Origin: CAVUBL01 sp963739795
GTDB taxonomy: Bacteria > Acidobacteriota > Thermoanaerobaculia > Multivoradales > DATKCC01
Assembly (NCBI GenBank): GCA_963739795.1
Contig: CAVUBL010000020.1
Coordinates: 118,172-182,171, forward strand
Length of the DNA stretch: 64,000 nt
Direction of reading: 5' to 3'
The position numbers were made by a program, and so were the translations under genes. Positions 1 to 8,582 of the stretch are shown one piece after another (positions within the stretch are counted from its first letter, which is position 1; every line of letters starts with the position of its first letter). The notes under the pieces are model-generated. The model ran no database searches. It saw only the letters and a list, made by a program, of their open reading frames with translations, and was not told the origin of the DNA.

Positions 1-20
1 AATCCACCCGCTTCGGAGAG

Positions 21-3000
21 ATGATGATGGACCCCACCCGTTCTGCCCGCTCCTCGATCCTTCGCCTCGCAGCCCGTCTGGTCGCACTCTTCGGCGTCCT
101 GGCCCTGCCGGCGGTCGGCCTCCAGCACCCGAACCAGGCCCAGGGCTTCCAGCCTGAGCACGCCTACCAGCTCGGGAACCTCGACAGCATCAACGAGTTC
201 AACGGCAACTTGACCCTTCAGATCCCCCTGGGGTCGTATCCGGTCGACGGTGGGCTCTCCTTCGGCCTCACGCTCACCTACACCGGCAACGTCTGGGACT
301 ACGAGCTCGACAAGAACCTCGTGGACGGCGGGTACTACCTGAGGGCCGTGCCCCGCAAGTCCTCGAATGCAGGGCTCGGCTGGCAGGTCTCCCTCGGGGC
401 CATCGAGCCCGCCGACTCGAACTCCGCAGATGGCTACCGGAGCCCTGACGGTGCGGTGCATCCCCTAGACAACAGCCTCCATCTCGGTGGGGCGACCCAC
501 TCCGGCTACGAGTACACGAAGGACAGCACCTATCTGCGATACAGCGGCAGCATCTATCAGGGAACGCTCGAGTTCCCCGACGGTACCCGGCGCTACTTCG
601 AGAGAGACCCGGTGACCGGTGATGAGCGACCGACCCGGATCGACGACCACTTCGGCAATTCCGTGACGATCCAGTACCCGTCGGCTGGGATTCTCGGCTA
701 CCCCGACATCGTGAACTGGAAGATCACCGACTCGCATCAGCGGACGGAGTGGGTCTACTTCAAGCAGGCTCCCGCGTCGAGTGGCCAGTACCCGAGAGGC
801 GTAGTGGACAGGGTCGTCGTCACCGCATTCGGTGGGCAACACCTCACCTACAGGTTCAACTACTCGACGCCCACCATCACCCGCGGGAAGACCGATCGCG
901 CCCTGACCTGTGCCTATGCCTCACCCACGGTGAGCGTCCCCCTGCTGACGAGCGTCAGGTGGACCGACGCCCCCCAGATGATGGGGGACAACCATTGGTA
1001 CGACTTCACTTACGATCAAGGGCCGTACCACGGAACGTGCACGGGCACCGACGACTATGGTCTCACGCAGACGGACAACCGCTCGGGGGTTCTTCTCTCC
1101 GTGACGCTCCCGACCTATGGCAAGCTGCAGTGGAGCTGGGGCTACTACATCTTCCCGCAGAGGTCGGAGGTCCTCGGCGGTGTCCGGCTCATGCCGACGG
1201 GCGGCTTCGGCCTCCTGCCCTTCAGCATGGGCGTCGGCGTCACGACGCGCCAGACGGTGAAGATGGACGGCTCGGTCGAGGGGACGTGGACCTACCAACA
1301 TGCGATCACCTCCGATCCGCCCGCCATCGCCCGAGCGTCGACCACCACGGTGACCGACCCTCTCGGCAACGAGACCGTGCACTACTTCAGCGCTTACGCC
1401 TGCCAACCCGGGCTCGACGGGTGCCCGCCGCAGGATCCGGACCCGAACGGCTGGTCGTACTTCGACTACGGCCTGCCCTTCACCCGGAGCTCGACGGATA
1501 CGACGGGAACTCGCTTTCTCTCGACGGAGGTTCGCCAGGGCTCGAGCTCCGTCAAACGGCGAACCTACGTGCGCTACGACTCGGACGGGCAGGGCTTCAA
1601 TCCCCGCCTGGCTTCGCAGCGGACCGTCTATGTCGACGACGGTAGCCGCTACGCCGACACCGACTACTCCAACTTCGACGGCCTGGGCCACTACCGGAAG
1701 GTCTCGACGAACGGCAACTTCGACTCCGACAACGTCCGCACGACCTACACGGACTACAACCCGGGCTCGTGCGCGACGTGCACCCCGGGGATCGGCTCGT
1801 ACTGGGTGCTCAACGACTACGACTACCAGACGGCCACCGCAGGCAGCATGACCGCCAAGACCGAGGCGTGCTTCGACGGGTCGACGGGCTTTCTCGAGGG
1901 GACCCGGACGCTAGCCAGCGGCACAGGACGCGGGGCTCACGACGTGGTGAGCGCCTACAAGGCGGATGGCGCGGGCAATGTGACGAGCGAGAAGTACTAC
2001 GGCGGCGACACCCAGAGTCTCGACACGAGCTCGGGCGTCTGCGGTCTCTTGTCCTCCCTTTCGACCACCTCGTCCGCCGAGTACGAGATCGACCACACCT
2101 ACCAGTATGGGGTGCTCCGAACCACCCAGTACCTGGGCCAGCCGTTCAAGTCCGAGGACCGGGACATCGACTACTCGACCGGCCTGGTCAAGACGAGCCG
2201 GGACGTCTCGGGCCTCGCCACGACCTACCAGTACGATCTGCTGGGTCGGCTGACGTACGTCAAGCCTGCTCAGGACGCTTGGACCGAGGTCGTCTACACG
2301 AGCCCTGCCGATCCTCCAAAGCTCTGGGTTTACCGCAAGCCCAACGGCGGAGGGAGCCCGTTGACGACCGAAGAGCTCGACTTCGACGGCCTGGGGCGCC
2401 TGTCCCTCGAGCGCCGCACGATGGCCGACGGGACGAAGGCGAACCGGACGACCACCTACAACGCGGAAGGCTGGCTGAACACGAAGACCGAGTGGGGCAC
2501 GAGCGCAAGGACCCAGTACCTCGAGTACGACCCATTCGGGCGCCCGGGAATCATCCGGCCCCCGGACGGCTCAGGCCACGACGTGAGCTTCACCTACAGC
2601 GGAGTCCGCCGGGTCACTCGCACGGTTGGGGTGGGTATGGCCTGGAACGGCACGGGGGTCAACGAGTCCTCGGAGACGACGACGGAGCTCTACGATCGCC
2701 AGGGGCGGTTGTACCGGGTCTTCGAGCCGGCGAACCCGGACGGCACCAGCTCGCAGACGAACTACTTCTACGACGTGGGGGGGCGCCTCGACAAGGTGGG
2801 CCAGACGGCGAAGAACTCCGCCGGCACCTCTTTCACCCAGACACGCCTGTTCAACTACGACAACCGCGGCTTCCTTCTCTCCGAGCGACACCCGGAGAAG
2901 GGCATCTCGGGCAACGGGTACGTCACGTACGCAAACTACGACGCTCGTGGCCACGCCGGGCAGATGACGGACGGGCCCAACACCCTGCGCTTTACCTACG

Positions 3001-4979
3001 ACGGGGCTGAACGCGTGACGAAGGTGGAGGAGTCCCTGGGGTACGGCGTTTGGCGGCCGCTCAAGAGCTTCACGTTCGGGGCCTCGAACTACGGCACCGA
3101 CAAGCGCCTGGGCAAGCTCCAGGTGGCGCGGGGCTACAATTACCCGGTGGTCGCCTCGACGCCGTACACGGTGGAGATCGACGAGACCTACACCTACGCG
3201 GGCAAGCAGGGCCGGGTCTCGAGCCGGGCCACGCAGAACGTGGTCAACGGGAGCCCCGCCGAGAGCTTCACCCAGAGCTGGGCGTGGAACGACCTGGGGG
3301 ACGAGGCTTCGGTGACGTACCCGCGGTGCACTCAGGCCGGCTGCACGGCGACCACCCTGCGGACGATCACGAGCTCCTACACCAACGGCTTCCTGACGTC
3401 GGTGCCGGGGTATGCCTCGTCGATCAGCTACCACGAGAATGGCCGGGTCCACCAGGTGGTCCGCACCAACGGGGTCACGGACACGTACTACCAGGACGCC
3501 TACCACCTACCGCGGCCCAACAAGATCGACGCCAAGCGGGGAACGACGCTTCTCTACCAGACCGGTTTCTATACTTATGACGGGGCCGGGGACGTCACCA
3601 AGATGGGAAGCTCGTACTACCTGTATGACGGGGTGAGCCGAGTGCTCTCGGGTGTCCAGTACCTCGGTCCGGGTGGTGGGACGGCTTCGGGAGGTGACTC
3701 CTTTGGCTATGACCATGACGGCTTCGGCAACCTCCAATCGACGACCGAGGGCACGGTCATCCGGAGCACCGCGACCTCCCCGACGACCAACCGGCTGACG
3801 AGCGCGAGCTATGATGCCGCTGGAAATCTCACGGCTTGGAGCTACAACAGCTACCACTACGACGCGTTGGACCAGATGTGGGATTTCAACGACGGCTCCA
3901 GGGATCGCCTCTACCTCTACACGGCCGACGGCGAGCGAATCTGGTCGTACGACCTTGCGGCCAACACTTCCCACTGGACGATCCGGGATCTGGATGGCAG
4001 GGTCCTCAGGGACTACAAGAACGTCGGCGGCAACTGGTCGGTGGACCGGGACTACGTTTACCGCGGCAGCACGCTCCTGGCGGCGGTGACGCCCTCCGGT
4101 TTGCGGCACTTCCACCTCGACCACCTCGGGACGGTCCGGGCGATCACCGACGCCTCGGGCAACCGCATCCACTACCACGCCTACTTCCCCTTCGGCGACG
4201 AGGCCACGAGTACCACCCAGGACACCGAGCGCATGAAGTTCGCCGGGCACGAGAGAGACCTCGCCAACACCTCGAGCGCCGCCGACGACCTCGACTACAT
4301 GCACGCCCGGTTCTACAACCCGCAGGTGGGGAGATTCCTGAGGGTTGACCCGAAGGGACGCTACGAGGCGATGAAGGCGCCTCAAGGCTGGAATCGGTAC
4401 GCCTATGCCTTCGGCAACCCGCTCACGCTTATAGATCCTGATGGTAAGGACACGCAGCTCGCAGTGGGCGGCCAGACCAAGGACAACGTGTTTGGCCACG
4501 TGGCAATCGTCGTTAATGGGACCGTCTATTCCTTTGGCACAGCCTACGCCAATAAGTCCGGCGACTGGGGAGTTGAGGTCGCTAAGTACCTTGGCGCCCA
4601 ATCGGACAAGCGCTCCACGACTTTGCTCACCCTCAACGTTTCACCGGAGCAAGAGAAACACCTCGCCACAATTCTCAAGACGAACGATCCACGCCAGCAG
4701 CCCTACTCAGCTGTCAACAACTCATGTGTCACGGCCTGCGAGAAGGCGTTGGAGTCAGCAGGCATTCTCTCAAACAAGCCAGGCCCTGAACGGGTTGACT
4801 CAGCCGGCAACCTTTTGCAGGCTGGAGCTCCCAGGTCCGTTACGCCTGTCGGTCTCGAGCAGCAGGTCGAAGGAGCCGGACTCGTCACGTCGTCTTCCAC
4901 TCAGGGTCAGCAGCAGGCTTCCAAGCTGAAGGCCCTCTTGAACACGATCCGCGAGGCCTTAGAGAGGCTCAAGCAATGA
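21..4979 (+). CDS. Secreted RHS/YD-repeat polymorphic toxin with papain-like C-terminal tip
   Basis: About 1650 residues. An N-terminal basic stretch and hydrophobic segment (LVALFGVLALPAVG) look like a signal peptide. Most of the protein consists of YD/RHS repeats such as TTYQYDLLGRL and FTYDGAERVTKVE, which in this family build a hollow shell around a C-terminal effector. The shell ends with the conserved RHS core (HLDHLGTVRAITD, DLDYMHARFYNPQVGRFLRVDP, NPLTLIDPDGK). The variable tip after about residue 1475 contains FGHVAIVVNG (His1493) and NNSCVTACEKAL (Cys1569). His before Cys is the order of circularly permuted NlpC/P60 (LRAT/DUF4105-like) papain-fold enzymes, so an amidase, protease or acyltransferase effector is inferred. 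Three consecutive ATG codons (21, 24, 27) follow GGAG at 15-18; the third has the best spacing. The stop overlaps the ATG of the next gene by 4 nt, which suggests translational coupling to its immunity gene. Confidence 0.9.
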   Translation: MMMDPTRSARSSILRLAARLVALFGVLALPAVGLQHPNQAQGFQPEHAYQLGNLDSINEFNGNLTLQIPLGSYPVDGGLSFGLTLTYTGNVWDYELDKNLVDGGYYLRAVPRKSSNAGLGWQVSLGAIEPADSNSADGYRSPDGAVHPLDNSLHLGGATHSGYEYTKDSTYLRYSGSIYQGTLEFPDGTRRYFERDPVTGDERPTRIDDHFGNSVTIQYPSAGILGYPDIVNWKITDSHQRTEWVYFKQAPASSGQYPRGVVDRVVVTAFGGQHLTYRFNYSTPTITRGKTDRALTCAYASPTVSVPLLTSVRWTDAPQMMGDNHWYDFTYDQGPYHGTCTGTDDYGLTQTDNRSGVLLSVTLPTYGKLQWSWGYYIFPQRSEVLGGVRLMPTGGFGLLPFSMGVGVTTRQTVKMDGSVEGTWTYQHAITSDPPAIARASTTTVTDPLGNETVHYFSAYACQPGLDGCPPQDPDPNGWSYFDYGLPFTRSSTDTTGTRFLSTEVRQGSSSVKRRTYVRYDSDGQGFNPRLASQRTVYVDDGSRYADTDYSNFDGLGHYRKVSTNGNFDSDNVRTTYTDYNPGSCATCTPGIGSYWVLNDYDYQTATAGSMTAKTEACFDGSTGFLEGTRTLASGTGRGAHDVVSAYKADGAGNVTSEKYYGGDTQSLDTSSGVCGLLSSLSTTSSAEYEIDHTYQYGVLRTTQYLGQPFKSEDRDIDYSTGLVKTSRDVSGLATTYQYDLLGRLTYVKPAQDAWTEVVYTSPADPPKLWVYRKPNGGGSPLTTEELDFDGLGRLSLERRTMADGTKANRTTTYNAEGWLNTKTEWGTSARTQYLEYDPFGRPGIIRPPDGSGHDVSFTYSGVRRVTRTVGVGMAWNGTGVNESSETTTELYDRQGRLYRVFEPANPDGTSSQTNYFYDVGGRLDKVGQTAKNSAGTSFTQTRLFNYDNRGFLLSERHPEKGISGNGYVTYANYDARGHAGQMTDGPNTLRFTYDGAERVTKVEESLGYGVWRPLKSFTFGASNYGTDKRLGKLQVARGYNYPVVASTPYTVEIDETYTYAGKQGRVSSRATQNVVNGSPAESFTQSWAWNDLGDEASVTYPRCTQAGCTATTLRTITSSYTNGFLTSVPGYASSISYHENGRVHQVVRTNGVTDTYYQDAYHLPRPNKIDAKRGTTLLYQTGFYTYDGAGDVTKMGSSYYLYDGVSRVLSGVQYLGPGGGTASGGDSFGYDHDGFGNLQSTTEGTVIRSTATSPTTNRLTSASYDAAGNLTAWSYNSYHYDALDQMWDFNDGSRDRLYLYTADGERIWSYDLAANTSHWTIRDLDGRVLRDYKNVGGNWSVDRDYVYRGSTLLAAVTPSGLRHFHLDHLGTVRAITDASGNRIHYHAYFPFGDEATSTTQDTERMKFAGHERDLANTSSAADDLDYMHARFYNPQVGRFLRVDPKGRYEAMKAPQGWNRYAYAFGNPLTLIDPDGKDTQLAVGGQTKDNVFGHVAIVVNGTVYSFGTAYANKSGDWGVEVAKYLGAQSDKRSTTLLTLNVSPEQEKHLATILKTNDPRQQPYSAVNNSCVTACEKALESAGILSNKPGPERVDSAGNLLQAGAPRSVTPVGLEQQVEGAGLVTSSSTQGQQQASKLKALLNTIREALERLKQ

Positions 4980-5419
4980 AGCCAATCCTTCTCCTTGGCC
5001 TGGCTTGCTCAGTTCTCCTCGCCTGTGACGGAGGGCTTCCAGAGCTACGCACTGAGCGCGAAGCCCGCTCTATCACAGTCCATTTCGAGACCCTGGGCGA
5101 GTACCCTACGAGCGTAGGTCGGATCTTACTCAAAGAGTTGCGGTCAGGTCGGACGGTATGGGAGGTGCGCCGATCAAGTGGTACTCCACAACTCTGGAAA
5201 ATACATCTCCAAGTTGGCGAGAATCCTCGCCAGCCTGAGGGAATTGTGGGCGGTGGGACGTTCCGAGTCGTCGTGCCGCAGGCCGCGTCGGGCTTCTCTC
5301 TGGAGCCTGGTACAGAGTACTCACTTACCGTCTGGAGCAGGGGCGAGCGCACTTCCCGCGCAACTCAATTTGAGCTTGCGCCCAGCCATGGGCATCGAGC
5401 GGAGTCACCGAGCGCATGA
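4976..5419 (+). CDS. Small lipoprotein, candidate immunity protein for the upstream RHS tip
   Basis: 147 residues. The N-terminus MKPILLLGLACSVLLACDGG is a lipoprotein signal with lipobox LLAC; Asp at +2 would favour inner-membrane retention by the E. coli rule. The rest has no recognised domain; alternating hydrophobic and polar residues suggest a small beta-rich periplasmic domain. The start overlaps the RHS stop as ATGA (4976-4979), and its own stop overlaps the next start as ATGA (5416-5419). Position directly after an RHS toxin tip is the usual place of the cognate immunity gene, and a periplasmic lipoprotein fits a toxin acting in the periplasm. The last residues (about HRAESPSA) are encoded by RHS-core DNA read out of frame, so the C-terminus was probably altered by the recombination that placed the orphan tip here. 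Immunity function is inferred only from context. Confidence 0.7.
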   Translation: MKPILLLGLACSVLLACDGGLPELRTEREARSITVHFETLGEYPTSVGRILLKELRSGRTVWEVRRSSGTPQLWKIHLQVGENPRQPEGIVGGGTFRVVVPQAASGFSLEPGTEYSLTVWSRGERTSRATQFELAPSHGHRAESPSA

Positions 5420-6156
5420 AGTTCGCCGGGCATGGGCGGGACCTGGCGAATACCACCTCAGCGGCCGACGACCTCGACTACATGCACGCGAGGTTCTACA
5501 ACCCGCAGGTCGGGCGGCTTCAACGAGTGGACCCGAAGGGGCGGTACGACGCCATGAAGGCGCCACAACACTGGAACCGATACGCCTATTGTCTTGGGAA
5601 CCCGGCAACATACACTGACCCCGATGGGCAAGACGTCACTTACAGCAACCCTTCGGACCAGAAGTTCTACGAAGCGGCTGCAAAGAGAAACTGGCGAGTT
5701 CGTGCGGTTCTGGATGCCTTTGCACCGGGAACAGGTCGCGATCTCCATATCACCCGTGGAGATCCGGGTGTACACCCAGGATCAGGGACTCCCCTCGAAG
5801 CGAGGACGGATACCTACGAGAGAGAAGCCACCCCCGAAGAAGTGAGAGCGGCCTACGACGCTGCCGCTGCCAAAGGCGGCGACCAAGCCGGGACTGCTGC
5901 TGCCCAGGCTCTTGTCGACAAAGGAGTACAGCTTCGGGAGGCCACGATTATTCTCGGCGCACAGGTGTCGTCCCACCAAGAACTCCACGAGCTTGGCCAT
6001 GTCGAGCAGAGTCTGAAGGAACCTGAGAAGGCGGCGCAGGAGGCCGAAGCGGCGAAGAACGCGCCGACCCAGGGAGACTACAAGAAGTCTGCTTCCGAGC
6101 AGTATGCAGAACAGTTCGCCAAGGATGCGAAGAAGAAGGATCCACTTCCTCCGTAG
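5416..6156 (+). CDS. Orphan (displaced) RHS tip with HExxH metalloprotease effector domain
   Basis: 246 residues with no shell and no signal peptide. Residues 1-70 repeat the end of the RHS core of the first gene (MKFAGHGRDLANTTSAADDL, ARFYNPQVGRLQRVDPKGRY, DPDGQ); after DPDGQ the sequence diverges completely. The new C-terminal domain contains HELGH at residues 191-195, the zincin HExxH motif, and EQYAEQFA about 35-40 residues later, which could supply the third zinc ligand as in gluzincins. A zinc-dependent protease toxin is therefore inferred. The start Met is internal RHS sequence and is coupled to the upstream lipoprotein by ATGA. Such orphan tips are known from Rhs loci as a reservoir that can recombine onto the full-length shell through the shared core. 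Whether it is made as a free protein is unknown. Confidence 0.8.
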   Translation: MKFAGHGRDLANTTSAADDLDYMHARFYNPQVGRLQRVDPKGRYDAMKAPQHWNRYAYCLGNPATYTDPDGQDVTYSNPSDQKFYEAAAKRNWRVRAVLDAFAPGTGRDLHITRGDPGVHPGSGTPLEARTDTYEREATPEEVRAAYDAAAAKGGDQAGTAAAQALVDKGVQLREATIILGAQVSSHQELHELGHVEQSLKEPEKAAQEAEAAKNAPTQGDYKKSASEQYAEQFAKDAKKKDPLPP

Positions 6157-6169
6157 GAGTCGAATCACT

Positions 6170-6712
6170 ATGCCCAACTCACGGTTGACCACGCTCGCCC
6201 TGGTCTTGATGGGTGCGCTCTCTTGTGCCACAGGACTCAAGGCGGGTTCGATCGCTCCATACCCATTGCTTGGGACTATCACCAACGTTCACGTGACCGT
6301 ATCGGAGGGTGATCTCGGATACGAGCCTGTCCCCGGCCTCGATCGGGACTCGTTGACGGACCGCATGAAGGACCGCGTTGAGAAAGGGTTGGACCGGGCG
6401 GGGCTCAAAGCAGCTGAGCCTGAAGATGCTTACTTCTCAGTGACCCTCAACCACGCGTGGAACGCCTCGGCACGCGAAATGGTGGCTTTGCTTGTAACGG
6501 TCGAGCTAGACGTCCTGGCTGAGCCCATCGATCCCGCGAAGCGAACGTTGATGCATGGCCGACCGACTTTGACTCTGTGGAGCGACCAAAGCCTCGAGCT
6601 GGCCCCGAGCAGCAAGGCGGAGGCGGCGATTTTGGAAGCGCTCGATGCCTCTCTGGAAAAGCTGGCCGAGGATCGGCAGTCGGCGCAAGCACGAGATGCA
6701 GCAGGGCGGTGA
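6170..6712 (+). CDS. Small exported (lipo)protein, candidate immunity protein for the metalloprotease tip
   Basis: 180 residues from ATG 6170, chosen because GGAG at 6156-6159 lies at good spacing and the N-terminus then reads MPNSRLTTLALVLMGALSC, an export signal. The sequence before Cys (A-L-S-C) is an imperfect lipobox, so it may be a lipoprotein or simply a secreted protein. The middle (GTITNVHVTVSEGDLGYEPV, ending with LEALDASLEKLAEDR) resembles no family I can name. It lies 13 nt after the stop of the HELGH toxin tip, the normal position for an immunity gene. Both candidate immunity proteins in this locus carry export signals, which suggests both toxins act outside the cytoplasm. Function is inferred from position only. 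Confidence 0.6.
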   Translation: MPNSRLTTLALVLMGALSCATGLKAGSIAPYPLLGTITNVHVTVSEGDLGYEPVPGLDRDSLTDRMKDRVEKGLDRAGLKAAEPEDAYFSVTLNHAWNASAREMVALLVTVELDVLAEPIDPAKRTLMHGRPTLTLWSDQSLELAPSSKAEAAILEALDASLEKLAEDRQSAQARDAAGR

Positions 6713-6866
6713 TAGCCAGCGGCTTGGCGCACAAGGTTGACTCTCTTGTCGAGAGCCTCGGGCGGGACGGGCGCGAGAGGGTGTGCTCTCAGCCACACCT
6801 GTGGTTCGTCAACCTTCAAGTGACAGCGAAGGAGCGAAGGTGCCGAGTTTCAAGCAGACGCTGAAG

Positions 6867-7145
6867 GCCGCTCAAGAGCTTCACGTTCGGCGCCTCGAAC
6901 TACGGCTCGGACAAGCGCCTGGGCAAGCTGGAGGTGGCGCGGGGGTACAACTACCCGGTGGTCGTCTCGACGCCGTACACCGTGGAGATCGATGAGACCT
7001 ACACCTACGCGGGCAAGCAGGGCCGGGTCTCGAGCCGGGCCACGCAGAACGTGGTCAACGGGAGCGCCGCCGAGAGCTTCACGGAGAGCTGGGTGTGGAA
7101 CGACCTGGGAGATGAGACGTCGGTGCCGGGGTATGCCTCGTCTGG
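6867..7145 (+). pseudogene. Decayed RHS-core fragment
   Basis: The DNA closely matches 3056-3422 of the first RHS gene (SFTFGASNYGSDKRLGKLEV, then AGKQGRVSSRATQNVVNGS) but has no start codon, no upstream shell and no downstream tip. Relative to the intact gene it lacks 90 bp, exactly the interval between two TCGGTG hexamers (3309-3314 and 3399-3404), so an in-frame slippage or recombination deletion is likely. Of the intergenic stretch 6713-7181, this fragment fills the right half; in 6713-6866 I see nothing recognisable. The remnant stops 36 bp before the next gene and marks the right edge of the RHS locus. Confidence 0.8.
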
Positions 7146-7181
7146 AGTCCGCATCAAGCCGGGGAGTGCTAACCTGCGCAG

Positions 7182-8462
7182 GTGAGTGACGGCCACATCA
7201 CCCGTGACCTCTTCCGGGCGATCTCCGGGGGTTGGCGCAACCCCGGCGATCTGGCGGCCATCGCCCTGGCTCACCTCTTCGAGCTCTGCCCGCACTGTCG
7301 CCGGGAGTTCCAGGCCTGGCGCGGGGAACTGGGCGAGGGAGCTGCCGCGCGCGGCCCTGAAGACTACGAGGCGGTCCTCGACCGATTTCGGGCTCGCGCG
7401 GCGCCGAGACCGGCCAACTCCAACGAGCCTCCGGGCGCCGTCGAGGCGAAGGCCGAAGCCGAGGAGCGCGAGGCGCGCTCGCGGGCAGAGGAGCTCCTGG
7501 GTCTTTCGCCGGTGGAGCTGGCGGAGCTGATCCGGCGCGAGCCGGATCGCTTCTCGGGCTTGCTCCTGGCCGAGATGCTCATCGAGGACAGCCGCAAGAA
7601 GGCTCCGGAGCGGCCGAAGGGGGCGGCCACTTCCGCTCGTCTCGCCCGCCTGGTGCTCCACCACACCCCGATCTCCGGGTACGCCGGCGAGCTCTACGTC
7701 CGCGCCCTGGCCTATCTCGCCAACGCGATCCGCGTGATCGGCGACCTGCCTCGGGCGGACCAGATCCTGGGCGATGCCCGGTACTTCTTGCGAAGCCTCG
7801 GCTGTGGTGACCGGCTCCTCCGAGCCGAGCTGGACAGCCTGGAGGGGAGCCTGCGAATCACCCAAGAGCGACTCGAGACGGCGACTTCCAGGCTGTTGAG
7901 GGCTCTTATGGTGTACAACTTGGAAGACCGCTCTCGGCTGGCTGCCGCGACGCTCGTCAACTTGGGTCGGGCCCAGAGCAGGTCGGGGAACATCAAGAAG
8001 GCGTTGGAGACAGTTCGTGAAGCGGAGGCTCTGCTTGAGCAGTCACCCGACCTAACGCTCTTGCGGATCATCCGCGAGAACTACCTCTACCTCCACTGCG
8101 AGAATGGGGACCTCGAGCGCGCGGCCGATCTGGCTCGCGAAAGCAAGGAGCTCTTCAGGCTCTTTGGTGACCCGGTCAGCCATATTCGTCAGACCTGGGT
8201 CTTGGCGATGATCTCTCGCCGCATGGGGAAGCTCGACGATGCCGAGCGGAAGCTCGTCGCAGTTCGGAGTCGGTTCGACGCCAAGGGATTTGTCTGCGAT
8301 TCTGCGAGAGTCGGCCTCGAGCTTGCGGAGACTTATGCAACAGCAAACCGTGTCCGCGAGGCCGAGGCGCTTGCAGGCGAAGTCCTTCCCGTCTTCTTGT
8401 CTCTGGAGCTTCCTGCCAAGGCGGCCGAGGCCGAAGCTCTCCTGCAGCGATCTGTCCGGTAG
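7182..8462 (+). CDS. TPR-repeat protein with N-terminal Cys/His motif, function unknown
   Basis: 426 residues from GTG 7182. The N-terminus contains HLFELCPHCRREFQAW (H-x4-C-x2-C), reminiscent of the zinc-binding helix of anti-sigma factors but with one extra residue. A charged Ala/Glu-rich segment (residues 60-105) follows, then helical repeats from about 155 to the end that look like tetratricopeptide repeats (for example LVNLGRAQSRSGNIKKALET and TWVLAMISRRMGKLDDAERK). No enzymatic motif is visible. There is no close SD; GGGGAG at 7161-7166 is 15 nt away, and a possible extended -10 (TGC-TAACCT, 7167-7175) would start transcription at the GTG, so the mRNA may be leaderless. It starts just downstream of the RHS remnant and converges on the pyruvate kinase gene. 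A scaffold or regulatory role is a guess. Confidence 0.75.
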   Translation: MSDGHITRDLFRAISGGWRNPGDLAAIALAHLFELCPHCRREFQAWRGELGEGAAARGPEDYEAVLDRFRARAAPRPANSNEPPGAVEAKAEAEEREARSRAEELLGLSPVELAELIRREPDRFSGLLLAEMLIEDSRKKAPERPKGAATSARLARLVLHHTPISGYAGELYVRALAYLANAIRVIGDLPRADQILGDARYFLRSLGCGDRLLRAELDSLEGSLRITQERLETATSRLLRALMVYNLEDRSRLAAATLVNLGRAQSRSGNIKKALETVREAEALLEQSPDLTLLRIIRENYLYLHCENGDLERAADLARESKELFRLFGDPVSHIRQTWVLAMISRRMGKLDDAERKLVAVRSRFDAKGFVCDSARVGLELAETYATANRVREAEALAGEVLPVFLSLELPAKAAEAEALLQRSVR

Positions 8463-8516
8463 CTCGGCTGGTCGAGCCCCGCGGAGCAAGGTCGACTCGA
8501 GCTTTCTCACTGTCCT

Positions 8517-8532
8517 GGTGGATCGGTCCACC
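8517..8532. terminator. Short hairpin between convergent genes
   Basis: GGTGGA-TCGG-TCCACC is a perfect 6-bp stem with a tetraloop, midway between the stops of the TPR gene (8462) and the minus-strand pyruvate kinase gene (8583). No T-run follows on either strand, so it would be a weak or Rho-assisted bidirectional terminator at best. Confidence 0.3.
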
Positions 8533-8582
8533 TAACACCCGCTGACAGCATCTGCCAGAACCTGGGGCGCCATGGAGCTTGC

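Noticed and set aside
6104..6169. Earlier start for the second candidate immunity protein
   Set aside because: The extra 22 residues are Arg-rich, overlap the toxin tip gene, and would bury the export signal; ATG 6170 has an SD at good spacing.
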